A stretch of 64,000 nucleotides of DNA. Source: Zhengitettix transpicula (taxonomy: Eukaryota > Arthropoda > Insecta > Orthoptera > Tetrigidae). The notes beneath the pieces were generated by a model. The model did no database searches. It saw nothing but the letters and a program-made list of their open reading frames with translations, and was not told the origin of the DNA. Shown here piece by piece: positions 49,401-60,654 of this stretch. The stretch lies in NCBI GenBank assembly GCA_037074705.1, contig CM073590.1, positions 179,443,246 to 179,507,245 on the forward strand, read 5' to 3'. The position numbers and the translations under genes were made by a program. Numbering within the stretch: the first letter of the stretch is position 1; each line of letters opens with the position of its first letter.

Positions 49401-52189
49401 TTTTAAAAATTATTAATTTCTCATTAATTTAATTTAAAGTTATATTCTTACAATATTTGTGAATTATGGGAGCAAGGAGGTATAATTTACCTGGAGTAAT
49501 ATTAAAATGAGACGACTGTTTTTCGGTATTAAATTATTAGTAAAGCGCTCCTCTCTGATGTTGTTAGGAATTTCTTTACAGCATTGAGATCATCGAACTA
49601 AGGGAAATTGCTTAGACTGTTCTAGTGGGAAACTATTTTAGCAAATGGATTGTATCGATATTGGTGTTTCGAAAAGAAAATGTTTCAATTATCTTATTTG
49701 TAAATAACTCTTACCAACGTAAATGAACTCACGAAAAGGCAATATTATATAACAAATATTCCAATTTAAGTTCATATTGATTGAGGCTATTTAATCTCTG
49801 TACGAGGAGTCTGAGATGAAAAGTTAAAGGAAGAACAATAAAAGTCATATAGATACATATGACTGAGCTAATAACGTTACATTCAGATACAACAATCAGG
49901 ATTATGGAAAATATTTTTGAATATAGAGAACGCGACTTTTTCGGAATCTGAAAATGAACGGATCTTAGATTGAAAAACAGAAATTCGTAAAAGTACTATA
50001 ATTTTGAAATCTGTTTGAGCAAAATATGCATTTGAGGGATTTGTAAATAAGAAAAAATGAAATATAAGAAAAAGAAAACTTTTTGCCCCTTGGGTTTACG
50101 AGACTATTTTCTAAAATTAACAACGGGAGGTAAAACAGCAGGAAGGAAACAACCACTCAAATGAAGTAATGTACTGGATACTTTGTTGTATCAAGTTCTC
50201 TCAAACAATCGATCGGTTGACTTACAAGTATTCTGTTGAAAATGTTGGTTGGGATAAATAAGAGGACGGGAAGTAATGGAATCCGCTTGCAAGATGCAAA
50301 TCGAGTTTAAAATTGTAATAATAATGGTTCGTGCGAGTTTTCTTTGAGCTGTCCTGTGTGAGCTGCATTCCATTGTTTCGCGCAGTAGTTCACGAAGAAG
50401 GGCCTGGACCAGCAGAAGCGGCCGGAAACTCGTTAGGGTGGTTGTCGCAGGTTCAGTCCTCAGACCTGCCTTTGTCCACGATCGCAGACATTCGGAGTGA
50501 ATGACCTAACTGATGCAGGTCATTGTGCTTGTCTCAGGCCAATGATTGCAGCGCTCGGTATGGCTATGCGAACTTTTTCCACATATGAAATTCTTGTACT
50601 TAACGTAGCTGCTAAAACATTATTATAATTATTTCTAATTTCGAATTCGAACTGGAGAGAAGAAACTTGTCGCGAGAACCACAGCGTGCTTGTATAACGC
50701 TTGATTTCTCTCATATGAAGTAGACTTTGGTAAATATTCCACCATCTATGGAAGAACCAGCTAATATCATTGAATGGAATTATAGAGTAAATTCTTCTTC
50801 CTCATCTCAAACATTAGTTTTCCATTGATTACAAGTGGAGCTGCGAAAAGCATCAGGTCATCAACTAAATACCCGACGACAACTGATAAGTTATTTCTAC
50901 CAAGCAGTCGTATTATTCGTACAATTCATATATAGCCATTAAAAATCGATTCTAGTTTTGAACCTTGAAATTTGTAATATGAATATTAAACGTGAAAGAC
51001 ACGTGGTTACACGTTGAATAAATGAAAAATAATGGTTGAATAATAGAATAATTAGATCGTTATGCTGACATTTTGGAAGCAGCGATGAACAGCAGTGAGG
51101 TGGCCCCGCAACCATGAACTCTAGAACCTGGACGTTTACTTTCGACTTCAATCGGCTGACTGATATTAACTATGACCTTCTATTAACTCACGCTCTTCTC
51201 TTAACTTGTACTCTTTTTTTCTTAGATTGTAGCCAGATATACTCTTCTAGGTTGCGTCTCTTCTTCTACCTTCCACTCGTGCATCATTCTCTAATTTTCT
51301 ATAGGACCAAACACAACTTCAACCTCATGTAACTCACAATTTTCCATCTTTCTTTTTAGATTTATTTATTGATGATCAATGGCTCATTTTACCCTGAGAC
51401 CGGCTGTCAGTATTTCTGGGAAACAAATTAGCACGCTTTTGGTTTTCTCTCAGTTTCACCTCAAACATTCTGTCTTAAATGATATTTTTTGGTTGACTTA
51501 ACGAAGAATTGTTTCATACATTTATACATTACAATTACAATTTTCACTATCCTAGATTAAATCAATGAATTCCCAGTTGTTAACTAGAACTTGTAGACGA
51601 AAATATTTAATTGTTCGGAAAGTTGAACTACTTTCCTTGGCACTTTATTCTATCTAAAATAATTTTACCTAAAAGTACAAAATAAAATCGCTATTAATTG
51701 AAACGTGGCATTCGAAGAAACAGAAATAATATTTTTTGCATTGAAATAACAAACTCATTCATGAAAAAAAGTTTAGTCAACTGGTTGTAACTTAAAAATA
51801 CTAATACGATACATTAATGAATGTCAATTAACAGTATAAAATTATTTATAAACATGTGTAAATGTTATTCCAGAGATTGGTCTTGTACGTATTTTCATAA
51901 TTTTTCTAGAAATTAACGTGCTATGTAAACCTCAGTTACGGATCGACAACATTGATGTGGTTAGAAAATTTTCTCAATCCGCAGTGAATTAGCATACAAG
52001 TAAAAAATAAATCTCGTCATGAAAACCTGATTTATTATTTTGTTTAAAAAAACCATTAAACAAAATTTGTGCTCAAATATTTGGGTATTGTTTAGAACAT
52101 AGCTAGGTTGCAGATCTTCATAAAATGGCAGGCGTTTTTCGGCTTTACGCGGTTTTTTTTAAATCACTGCTTCCATTCTTTAGTGTTTA
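49401..52189. other. Non-coding DNA
   Basis: No recognised gene. A tRNA-like patch near 50395-50480 (ggcctggaccagcagaagcg, then caggttcagtcctc with a B-box-like core) might be a SINE head. ORFs under 75 codons carry no motif. Confidence 0.45.
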
Positions 52190-53180
52190 TAGGATAACAT
52201 AACATAAACTAATTCTTAACAGTAACTATGTGTTAGTTTTCGATTGTGAAAGCAACGCAGTGTTATATTGAGTTCACTCGTGGCAATGTCTCTCACTTTT
52301 ATCAGAGTGATTATTCGAAAGGATTATATTTGCGGTAACAACACGATGCAGGAGTCAAAGCACGATCCTAATTGATACAAGAGATTGGTAATTATATAGA
52401 ATAACGTGATTAATAGATCATACGTGCTATATTCCCAATAGAATAACCAAATATATCGAGTCAGAAGTTGTGCCTTGATAAATCTTCTCCCAATGATTTT
52501 GATAGACGTTTTGAAAGAGAAGAAAAGTTAGAGATCGACGATGAAGAGGAATGGGGATTAGTTGGTTGAAAGGTTAGCGTAGTTTACCTGGGAAGTTCAT
52601 AGGTGAAGTGATGACTGGCTGGCCAAATTGGAAAGCGGCCGGTCTACAACTTAAACGATATATAACTTCGGAGAAGGTAAGTAATGTCATTCCTCTCTCC
52701 AACCCACTCACATTTTCAAGCTTTCGTTTGTCATCCCTGTTATTTTGCAAGTCGTCTAGCACTTAACAGTGAAGCCAACGCACAGGATGGATTTCGTATT
52801 TGGGACTGACCGACTGCCAAATTTGTCCCTGAAAGCCAGTCTATCTACGATAGAAAAACAATTTGGCCTGTCAGTCATCACTTCTCCTATGAACTGCGGT
52901 AACATTTCATCCAACATATCTCCATTCCTCTTCATCAGCGATCTCTAACTTTTCTACACTTTAAAGACGTCTATCAAAAACTTCTTACTTGAGATATCCA
53001 GCAGGATCGAGCTTTGAGACCTGCATCGTGTTGTTACCGCAAATATAATCCTCTCGTACGATCACTCTGATCAAAATGAAAGACATTTCCACACCTGAAC
53101 TCTATAACACTGTGGTGTTCTCACAATTGAAAAGTAAGACATTCATACTCATAAGAATTATTCTAAGTTATGTTATCCTA
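52190..53180. mobile_element. Long-TIR MITE / foldback element
   Basis: A unit of about 991 bp. Its ends are the perfect inverted repeat TAGGATAACATAAC (52190-52203 and 53167-53180). The inverted homology runs inward for hundreds of bases: about 52190-52633 against 52859-53180. Shared blocks include 'gaggattatatttgcggtaa' (left 'aaggatt...'), 'acaacacgatgcagg', 'ttttgatagacg' and 'gaagtgatgactg'. The left arm carries about 120 extra bases. TTA lies on both sides (52187-52189 and 53181-53183), fitting a 3-bp PIF/Harbinger-type duplication; a TA duplication is also possible. No transposase inside. Confidence 0.78.
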
Positions 53181-53439
53181 TTAACACTCAAAGATTGTCA
53201 GACTGAGAACCTCAATCTCAATCTTTGCGTCCGAAATTATTAGAAGAGACTTTGAATGAAACTAGAGTGTAATACGTCCTGCTATCCTGAGTTTTCGGTA
53301 CCAAATCCTGCATACTATCTCCTTTACGACACAGTGCGAGATGTTATTGGATTTATTTTACTTTTGTATAAAATTTATATTTCAAACACTACAAAGGGTC
53401 GTTAAAGTCTATCTAACAAAGTTTCATTTCAAAATGAAA
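53181..53439. other. Non-coding spacer
   Basis: AT-rich sequence between the MITE and the Penelope pair, with nothing recognised. Confidence 0.5.
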
Positions 53440-53684
53440 AATTTACGTCTGATTCAAAATAATGAATACGAATGGTAGCCAATATAGACAAAAAAGGTAA
53501 TGTAAATACACATAACGTTTCTGGGATCCTTGTACATTTCGTCAGGTGCTAAGAAGAGACTAGAGAAACATAACTGCATTGGTCAGTTGACAACACTCAA
53601 AAGCGTCGAAAACGCAACGACAATGGAAGAGCCGAAGGGTTAGCGTAACAATAAGGGAGCAACAACAATGGGAAAACATAAGGT

Positions 53685-53957
53685 TTAGCGTAATAATAAG
53701 GCATCATAGCAATTATTGAGTTTCATAGTGTATGTTTGTACATAAATAGCACTGATGTTTGATTTAATGTGAAGCATCTCTGATATGAGTCTGGAATTGA
53801 ACCTGGTGTCAATGTCAAAAATTTTTGCATTTTGCCTATCAAATGTATGGTTAGAATTGATGATATGCTTGGATACTCCAGATTGTTTATCAATAGGAAG
53901 CTTGATATTAGATATATGTTCTTTGATACGTGTATTAAGGGAACGTTTTGTTTGTCC
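53685..53957 (-). CDS. Penelope-like GIY-YIG C-terminal fragment, open frame
   Basis: A 91-codon open frame with no ATG, beginning at the conserved GQTKRSLNTRIKEH of the PLE GIY-YIG domain. It continues with NIKLPIDKQSGVSKHII, then DRQNAKIFDIDTRFNSRL and SEMLHIKSN, ending at TAA (53685-53687). In PLEs this is the endonuclease C-terminus: the Arg in T-R-I-K-E-H and the following Glu belong to the nuclease core. Upstream, the Y-x-x-GQT strand has a stop (Y-stop-L-GQT), and the CxxC pair cannot be read. The fragment is therefore 5'-truncated and inactive, although its frame is notably unbroken. Its partner copy lies head-to-head at 54025-54318. Confidence 0.75.
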   Translation of the reverse strand, partial: GQTKRSLNTRIKEHISNIKLPIDKQSGVSKHIINSNHTFDRQNAKIFDIDTRFNSRLISEMLHIKSNISAIYVQTYTMKLNNCYDALLLR

Positions 53958-54024
53958 TAACTAATACCCTTTCTTACTTGATTACAAACCACAACGACTA
54001 CTTGACACCTACAGCAAACATTGT

Positions 54025-54318
54025 GTTGTTTACAAAATCTCTTGCTCTAATTGAAATTCCTGCTACATGAGACAAACAAAAGTTCCCTAAAAAAACACGT
54101 ATCGAGGAACATATTTCAAATATCTAACTTCCTATTGATAAACAATCTGTAGTCTCCAAACATATCAATTCTAAACATACTTTTTAGACATTGACACCAG
54201 GTACAGTACCAGACTCATATCAGAGATGCTTCACATTAACTCAAACATCGCTGCTATTAATTATACAAACAGACACTAGAAACTCAATAATTGCTATGAT
54301 GCCTTATTATTACGCTAA
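54025..54318 (+). pseudogene. Penelope-like GIY-YIG fragment, degenerate
   Basis: The partner of the minus-strand fragment. It extends further upstream and so shows the VVYKISCSN-stop-NSCYMRQTK strand, the family's Y-K-I-x-C-x-x-C-x-x-x-Y-x-G-Q-T-K. The second Cys is a stop and the Gly is Arg. After frameshifts it reads RIEEHISNI and LPIDKQSVVSKHINS, then a deletion removes the 'DRQNAKI' segment. Inactive. Confidence 0.72.
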
Positions 54319-54547
54319 ACCTTCTGTTTTCCCATTGTCGTTGCTCCCTTATTGTTACGCTAACCCTTCGTCTCTTCCATTGTCGTTGCGTTTTCGTCGC
54401 TTTTGAGTGTTGTCAACTGACCAATGCAGTTAGTTGTGTTTCTCTAGGCTCTTCTTAGCACCTGACGAAAGGCACAAGGATTCCAGAAACGTTGTGCGGT
54501 ATTTATATGACCTTTTTTGTCTGTATTGGTTATCTTCTTATTCAACG

Positions 54548-56685
54548 TTCCATTCCGTAGCCATACAAGAATGAAGCAAATCATTATTGCTCACATGAAA
54601 TCTATTTCAATAACCTCGTACGTATTTTGATTTTGGCGTCCACACATATATTGCAATCGTACAAAATCATGTTTTTCGCAAAATTTTTTGGAGGCAATAG
54701 TCTTGCCCGTCTTCCTTATCTTGAACGATTAACGTCTTATGAATGAATCGCGCCAAACACTGTATTGTTTAAATAAGCGGAAAATTTAATGATGGGGAAA
54801 CCGTATGAACCCTTTTTGAATACATGTAAAGTCTAAAGGCGAAGACAAAGAATGATGGCGCAGGCCAGGAGCTGGCAACGTAGCCGAAAGAATGCACCGA
54901 GGCTGGGCTCCGAAGTGTGGGCCGTCTTGCACTTGGAAATGTTCACTTCTGTATCTACAGTATTTATGGGCGGCGTGCGGGACAAATATTTTGTTCGTGT
55001 CCCCACTTCGCGACCTTAATTACTCCTCCCTGGACCGCAAAGTCATATTTCAGACTCCCTCCAAACAGATGCCAAACATGTACTCGGAATGACGCAATTG
55101 AAATGTTTGGACCGCGAATCTATGAGACGGAATGTCACATTTGTGATCAAATACGTCACTGATATTTTACGCTGTGACTGTCGACGATAAATTGGATCTG
55201 ACAGAAAGCTGCGGTATTTAGCGGAAATGTGTACCAGACGAAGTTGATAATCAATAAACTTGTGGTGAGTACTTACATCGCGTCGAGATAGGGCAGTGAG
55301 ACACAACATTTCTGGAAAATGAAAATTTTTAATTTAATAATCTGGAGAATATGGAGTGATATTTTCACTTTATAATTTTCAGCAGTTTCCAAACAGTTTA
55401 AGTGAGAATATAAGAAAGAAGAAACGAGTTTGGCTTATTTTTAAGGATGTTAGGAAATTCCCTAACTCTAATTTAAGCTTATTAACATTAAAACATTCGG
55501 ATTTCATCGAGATCTAACAATTTGTGCTTGGATTGAGCATCCACGGTAAAACGTTGCTAGACTACATTGTGCCTTCAGCCATTCGAATATTCCAGAATAT
55601 CCACCATTATCCCTTTTTGTGAAACCGTATGATTTCCTTATATATTTTTACTTTATTTATATACTGCAACCCCATTTTCAATGCTTCTCTATACTTGCTG
55701 AGCTTTTTTTCATCCAGTTAGGTCCCTGTCTCTCATACAATAATGACCAACCTCTTGGTCGCTTATGGTCTCATGGTAAAGTTCTGAATGCCCTTCGTCC
55801 ATAAGCCAGCTTTCAGATTATTATATTTTCAACTATTCTTCTCCTACTTCGGACGAAGTCAGTCCTCCTGTGATCACGTCTTCATCTGACTCATACTTTT
55901 TTTTATCTCAATTTGGTATTTCTGCACACTTTTGTAACGTCAATACTGGGAAAACCTACTCTTTCAGTACTACGTGCCTGTCATATTAAGGACCCATGAA
56001 CTCCATTAAGTGCATATATTCACCAAACTTTTCAAATGTTCTGAAATCGATCGAACATTCTGTATCTCCACGTGCTCATTGGACATCATCTATATTTTCG
56101 GCATGTTAATAATTATTTTCCAACAATGTTGCAAGTTATTCAATTACTACCTTACTTTATTTCAGTCTGATACGATAATTATTACTATTATTAACAGAGA
56201 ATAAATGTTGAGTAACAGTAGTGTCCGATTCGTGACTCAATAAGCACCAAACGTACTTTATGTGAAGAACTAAATAATCATACATTTTAATGACCAAAAA
56301 GGATGGACAACTATTGTACAGTAAGCAAACGGCTATCTTACGACGGTACTATTTGGAACTCATTAGCACAGAATTTCGAGAAACGAATACAATTGACAAA
56401 CGGTAAAATAAGGAATGTACAGCTGACTGCATGATCGCAAAGACCCGTTAGTTGGAGGCTATACCTTTTATCTTTTTCACCTTCAAACAAATTCAGCTCT
56501 GAATAACAACTTTGAGGAAAACCTCTTCGTATTATATTCATACTCATTAAAACATTTTGATCCTTTTTTTTCTTCCATGACCAATCGTTTTACCAATGTT
56601 TTTTTGTTTGCGAGGTATCGTCGAAAATGTTAATAGATGATGAGGCTATAAGTAATTCGAGTGAGTCTTGTAAGACGCAGTGAGG
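54548..56685. other. Non-coding DNA
   Basis: No recognised gene. A modestly GC-richer patch (54850-55040) has overlapping ORFs on both strands without motifs; 55619-56204 has two short plus-strand ORFs, also unrecognised. Confidence 0.45.
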
Positions 56686-56970
56686 ACGTGCAGAGGTTGA
56701 CGTTGCCCATTGTTTGGTGGCGGGACTACTTTCTTGCGTCGCGCCGGGTCGGGCAAGGTGGCAAGTCTCAGTTGAGTGCGCAAGGACCGGGCTGAGGCTG
56801 GCTAGACGCTCTGGACTCTGGAGGGGGAACGGGGAACGACTCGACCTTCAGTTTTGGGCGAGGGGACCTGAGCAATGAACCCGCATCGAGGCTCAGACAA
56901 TCGCATACTTTTTGGTTGCATTAGGTGCGCTAGTGCCATCTGTCGACAGACGAACGAACCAGTATTCCAC
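56686..56970. promoter_or_regulatory. GC- and CpG-rich island
   Basis: An abrupt GC-rich block (ggtggcgggactactttctt, gcgtcgcgccgggtcggg, ggagggggaacggggaacg) with AT-rich DNA on both sides and no ORF of 60 codons. Candidate promoter, enhancer or non-coding exon. A strand cannot be assigned. Confidence 0.38.
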
Positions 56971-57120
56971 TAAATTTCACCTTGTGTCCTTTTTCTTAAG
57001 CAAATACATCTTCTACCAGTGGCGAAAAAGGAAGAGCATGAGAACCTCAGAGATTACGATATTCGCCCGTTCTCTGTACATGAAATAGGATTCTTTATCT
57101 GAATTAAACAATGTACATAT

Positions 57121-58303
57121 TGTTATGATCAACTAATTACTTATTAATTTTCCCCACGTTGCGGTAGCCATTTATGTAATATACATTTTATTAAGATTTT
57201 AAAATTAATTTATTCTTGCCACTTGTTGTGGTGATATTTTGTAATATTTGATCAAAAAAAATTTAACGTTTAAATAAAAAGATTATTTTACTTTTACAAA
57301 CAAACAATTTTATTTAACAAAAGATTAGTACAATTTAATTAAAAAACCTCTCAGGGTCTCAACTAGGTTTAATAACGGCAGAACATTTAAACATAATCAA
57401 AGAAAACAAAATTTAGATTTAATTTAAGAAGAAATATTTATTCGTCTAGACATGACGAAATTAATTATCGACGAACTTATACTACAAGATGGATTTTAAA
57501 TTTAAACAGTTTATTTTATCAACACTAAAGAACGATATCTGACTTTATCTTTTAAATCAGTTTACAAAAAAATTTACTGTTCTCTTGCTACTTACGGATG
57601 CCCAGGATACTTTTACCTATCGAACACTGTGGTGGGGGTTTCACAGCTTCTATTAAATTCACAGATTCTACTAAGTACTGTTGGTTTGAAAAAGAAAGTT
57701 TGTTATATCTCGACGACTTTACTCTGCTGTATCTCGATTAATTTATTCTGCTGTATCTCTACCTTACAACTTTACACAGCAATTTTTCGACAACTTTCTG
57801 TCCTTTCTGACCGCCGACCTTAATGCCACCGTCATCTCAGCCAACGTACCACGACTCTGCTTAAACAATGTCTCTCTTAGTCACATCCACCAGCTTCGGT
57901 GAGCGCTGAACAACTCCTCCTCTCAAAAGCTTATCTCCTCCCTTATATCCTCCCAGTCTTTTACTTTTTCCATTGTTCGAAAACTTCGTCACAAATGCCA
58001 GTTGACAGATTCTTCCATTATCACAAGATTTATATTACGCAGCTGCAGTTCCGTAGTCAACAAATGGCTAACTACTCTGTCATGTCAATGCCAACAATCG
58101 AGACAGGACCCGCAATTACTTGGGTGGGACTATTTGTCTTCTCCACCCCCACACGCACGTGCACGGTTTCGAATTCTCAAGACCACACAACCAGTACTTC
58201 CAAGACGAAGAAAAACTTAGACCTAAATAAACGCGTTACATAATGCCCCTCCAACAATCCAGACTATCAATCACAAACAATGCCTCACTTAACAGGCATT
58301 ACA
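57121..58303 (-). mobile_element. Solo LTR, long form with internal repeats
   Basis: A unit of 1,183 bp starting TGTTATGATCAAC and ending AACAGGCATTACA; ATAT flanks both sides. Landmark 'ctctcagggtctcaactagg' at about 57347. On the minus (sense) strand its 3' part carries two primer-binding-site-like stretches: tggctaccgcaacgtggggA (57151-57170) and 'atcaccacaacaagtggc' (57217-57234). They are separated by a further 'attaca/tgtaat' LTR-end motif. ORFs 57629-57823 and 57899-58243 lie inside and are artefacts. Confidence 0.72.
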
Positions 58304-59282
58304 ATATATTTATATCAATAATCAGTCAAATATACATAACTTGGGTTTCATGTTTATCGATATTGGTCGGCGACGGATACTTTTCGAATATTCCTTAGTT
58401 ATCGACGTCATGCAAGAAGCTGAGAATTCGTTTCTTTAAAACCGGAATATATTAAGGTCTTTGTTACGCTGTCAGAATCTCATTCTCACGCGTGATGTAA
58501 AAATAAGTTTTATACTTATGTCAACGATTAATTATTCGCAGGCGTGTGATACATCTTAAAATTATATTGGTTTCCGACGTGCTCACTTAACTTAATACCT
58601 TTTTTCTTTGGTCTTATTCCACATACTCCGCGACTCTCTTGACAATTAGTTCATTTTGTCGGAGTCCTCAAATTATCTTCCTTTCTAATCACTCTGGATT
58701 AAACTATTTTCCTTCTTTATTCTCTCTCTTTCACTCACAAACTTCTCCCCCTTTACAATTATTTATTATATTATATTCTCCAACTGTCAATCGTAAACTG
58801 CCAAATTCATATTTTGATAAAACGCACATTCTTTGGTGAGTGCTTGATTATCAGCTTCAAGATCGAAGAAGCATCGCCTTGCTCTCTACCAAAAAAGTAT
58901 TTTGTATAATATTCTTCCTTCAGAGGGGGAAAAACAATAAATACAAGAGTTTTTTGAATCAAAGTAAGAATATTTTTATGAAAGGCGTGTTTTACTCGGT
59001 ACGAGAGTTTCTTGACTGTTCCCCTAATATTTGAAATTATGTTTCTGCAAAAGTGTTGAATATGTTGCTGAGTAAAATATTCTATTCAATAATTTGTATA
59101 CTTTCTGTTAAGTTATTTTCAACTCTTTTGTTTTGCTTTATATACGGTTTGTAGTTTTCTGATCGTTCAGCTCCGTGACTGACCGTCGTGTATGTGATTC
59201 TTAATAAGTATCGTGTTTTGTGTTTCTCTGTATATGTCTCTAAATAATTATTTGTAAATATGAATTGGAAACTTACTCTGTA
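58304..59282. other. Non-coding DNA
   Basis: Pyrimidine-rich stretch near 58680-58760. No gene recognised. Confidence 0.5.
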
Positions 59283-59480
59283 AATAAAACAATTGATGAT
59301 CTTATACAGACACTTTTTATTTATATTATGACAACGTTCCGATACATTTTTGTATCTTCTTCAGGTATTTTCCTACACAGGAGGTATTTACAAATGATTA
59401 GATTTATAATATACAATATACAAAGTAAATAAATACAGTAAAAAGTGTCTGTATAATGTCATGAATTGTTTTATTGATTC
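59283..59480. mobile_element. Inverted-repeat element with hammerhead-like core, family C
   Basis: Arms 59283-59325 and 59434-59480 are reverse complements (ataaaacaatt, atacagacactttttat). Inside, the minus strand reads CTGAAGA (59358-59364), A, a perfect 6-bp stem GATACA/TGTATC with loop AAAA, then GGAACGTTGT. The architecture is that of family B, with an unrelated surrounding sequence. Confidence 0.62.
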
Positions 59481-59883
59481 AAAACAGACGTTAAATTAAA
59501 ATTGAAATTAAAACTTTTCACTCTGTAAATATTAAACTATACTCTTGGAAATGTTAAGTCCGTTTTCCGTGTGTCCATTGTTATTTAATTGATTTTAAGG
59601 CTATTAATTAATCTGTAATTATTATACTGTTCTTTTAGTTATATTGTAAAAAGAATGTATGTGTTCTAAGTTAACATAACATAGTTTCTAGTAACTATTA
59701 ATTTAACCTATTTCCTCAACCGAGAACTAATGTACTTCATAAAATCTAAGTATCTATAAAATAAATATTGCGAAGATTCAGAACTCATAATTTCACATGT
59801 TGTTCGTGTAAGCGAAAACATTCGCTCAATCAAATTATATATATAGTTTCTCGGTATTTATATTAGCCCGGAAAATTATTTAA
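59481..59883. other. Non-coding DNA
   Basis: AT-rich sequence with no recognised feature. Confidence 0.5.
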
Positions 59884-59895
59884 TTCGATACTAAT

Positions 59896-60437
59896 TTTTT
59901 TTTGGGTGTAGACAGGCTATGTATAGGGTAATCCACATAGTGGCAACTCCCCTCTTATAGCATAGGAAAGGGATTTGAAAGGGGGGATGTGGAAGGGTAG
60001 AGGAAGGTAGCCAAGGGTTAACTAGGTCCCCGGGCTATATTTTAAGGATCCTACCCGGCATTCGCCTAAAGAAATGCAGGACAAACCCTAGAAAAACCTG
60101 CATCAGGTAGGTCGGGCATTGGGTACTTGTCCCACGCCCTTCCGATAACGGGAGAGGATTTTTCTGTGGTGACGCAGCATTCCCTTCTACGTGCCTCGAC
60201 CAGTTTAGGTGGCAGCTGGCCGACTATTCCAATGGGAATAGCAGACAACTCTAACCGTATGCCCAAGGTCTGTGACCCTGGAACATAAACCTCTCAGAAC
60301 AGGCCGAGGTGTCTCGGCTTGTAGGAACCTTAGTTCAAAAACGGAGAGGAAAAGGCATCCCCAAAGGTAGCCCCTTCGTGTCTCTCCTACAAGGTTCTGC
60401 CTGCGAGAGAATAACCCTCGCACACGATTGTAGTGAG
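59896..60437 (-). mobile_element. Retroposon family R, copy 5, with A-tail and target duplication
   Basis: The most informative copy. A 12-bp direct repeat TTCGATACTAAT lies on both sides (59884-59895 and 60438-60449). The left end is a run of T, then 'gggtgtagacaggctatg', so on the minus strand the element ends in a run of A. This sets the sense strand as minus and the mechanism as retroposition (LINE-type priming). The internal sequence matches copies 1-4. Minus ORFs at 60066-60423 share a short peptide (PPKLVEARRRECC-like) with copy 1, which follows from nucleotide identity. No reverse transcriptase and no tRNA-like head were seen, so LINE 3' end or SINE remains open. Confidence 0.82.
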
Positions 60438-60654
60438 TTCGATACTAATCTCATATCAACGCTAAGAGTGAAAAATACTTACGCCCCTACCCTTATATGT
60501 GCTAGGAGTGTTCAACCCATCCCATGTTTGTTTCTCGATCGTAAGTAACAAAGTTTGGTAGTAATTTCTCTTCGCGTTTATGGTTGTACGCAGAACTTTG
60601 TTGCTATACATTTCGTCCCATAATGAAGGATTGATCTACAACTTAGCTGCCATG

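Larger units (their letters stand above)
53440..54547. mobile_element. Head-to-head pair of Penelope-like 3' ends
   Basis: Two copies of one PLE 3' end in opposite orientation meet near 53960-54020 and point outward. Each runs from a GIY-YIG coding part through 'ctaacccttcg-ctcttccattgtcgtt', 'cttcttagcacctgacgaaa', 'acgttgtg-ggtatttat' and 'gtctgtattgg' to the family-A terminus (left 'acgtctgattcaaaataatg', right 'cttattcaacgtt'). This arrangement is characteristic of PLEs, whose copies often occur as inverted or tandem partial units. The arms differ by point changes and small deletions. Confidence 0.78.

Noticed and set aside
57629..58243. Overlapping ORFs inside the 57.1-kb LTR
   Set aside because: They lie wholly in LTR sequence, overlap one another in different frames and lack motifs.
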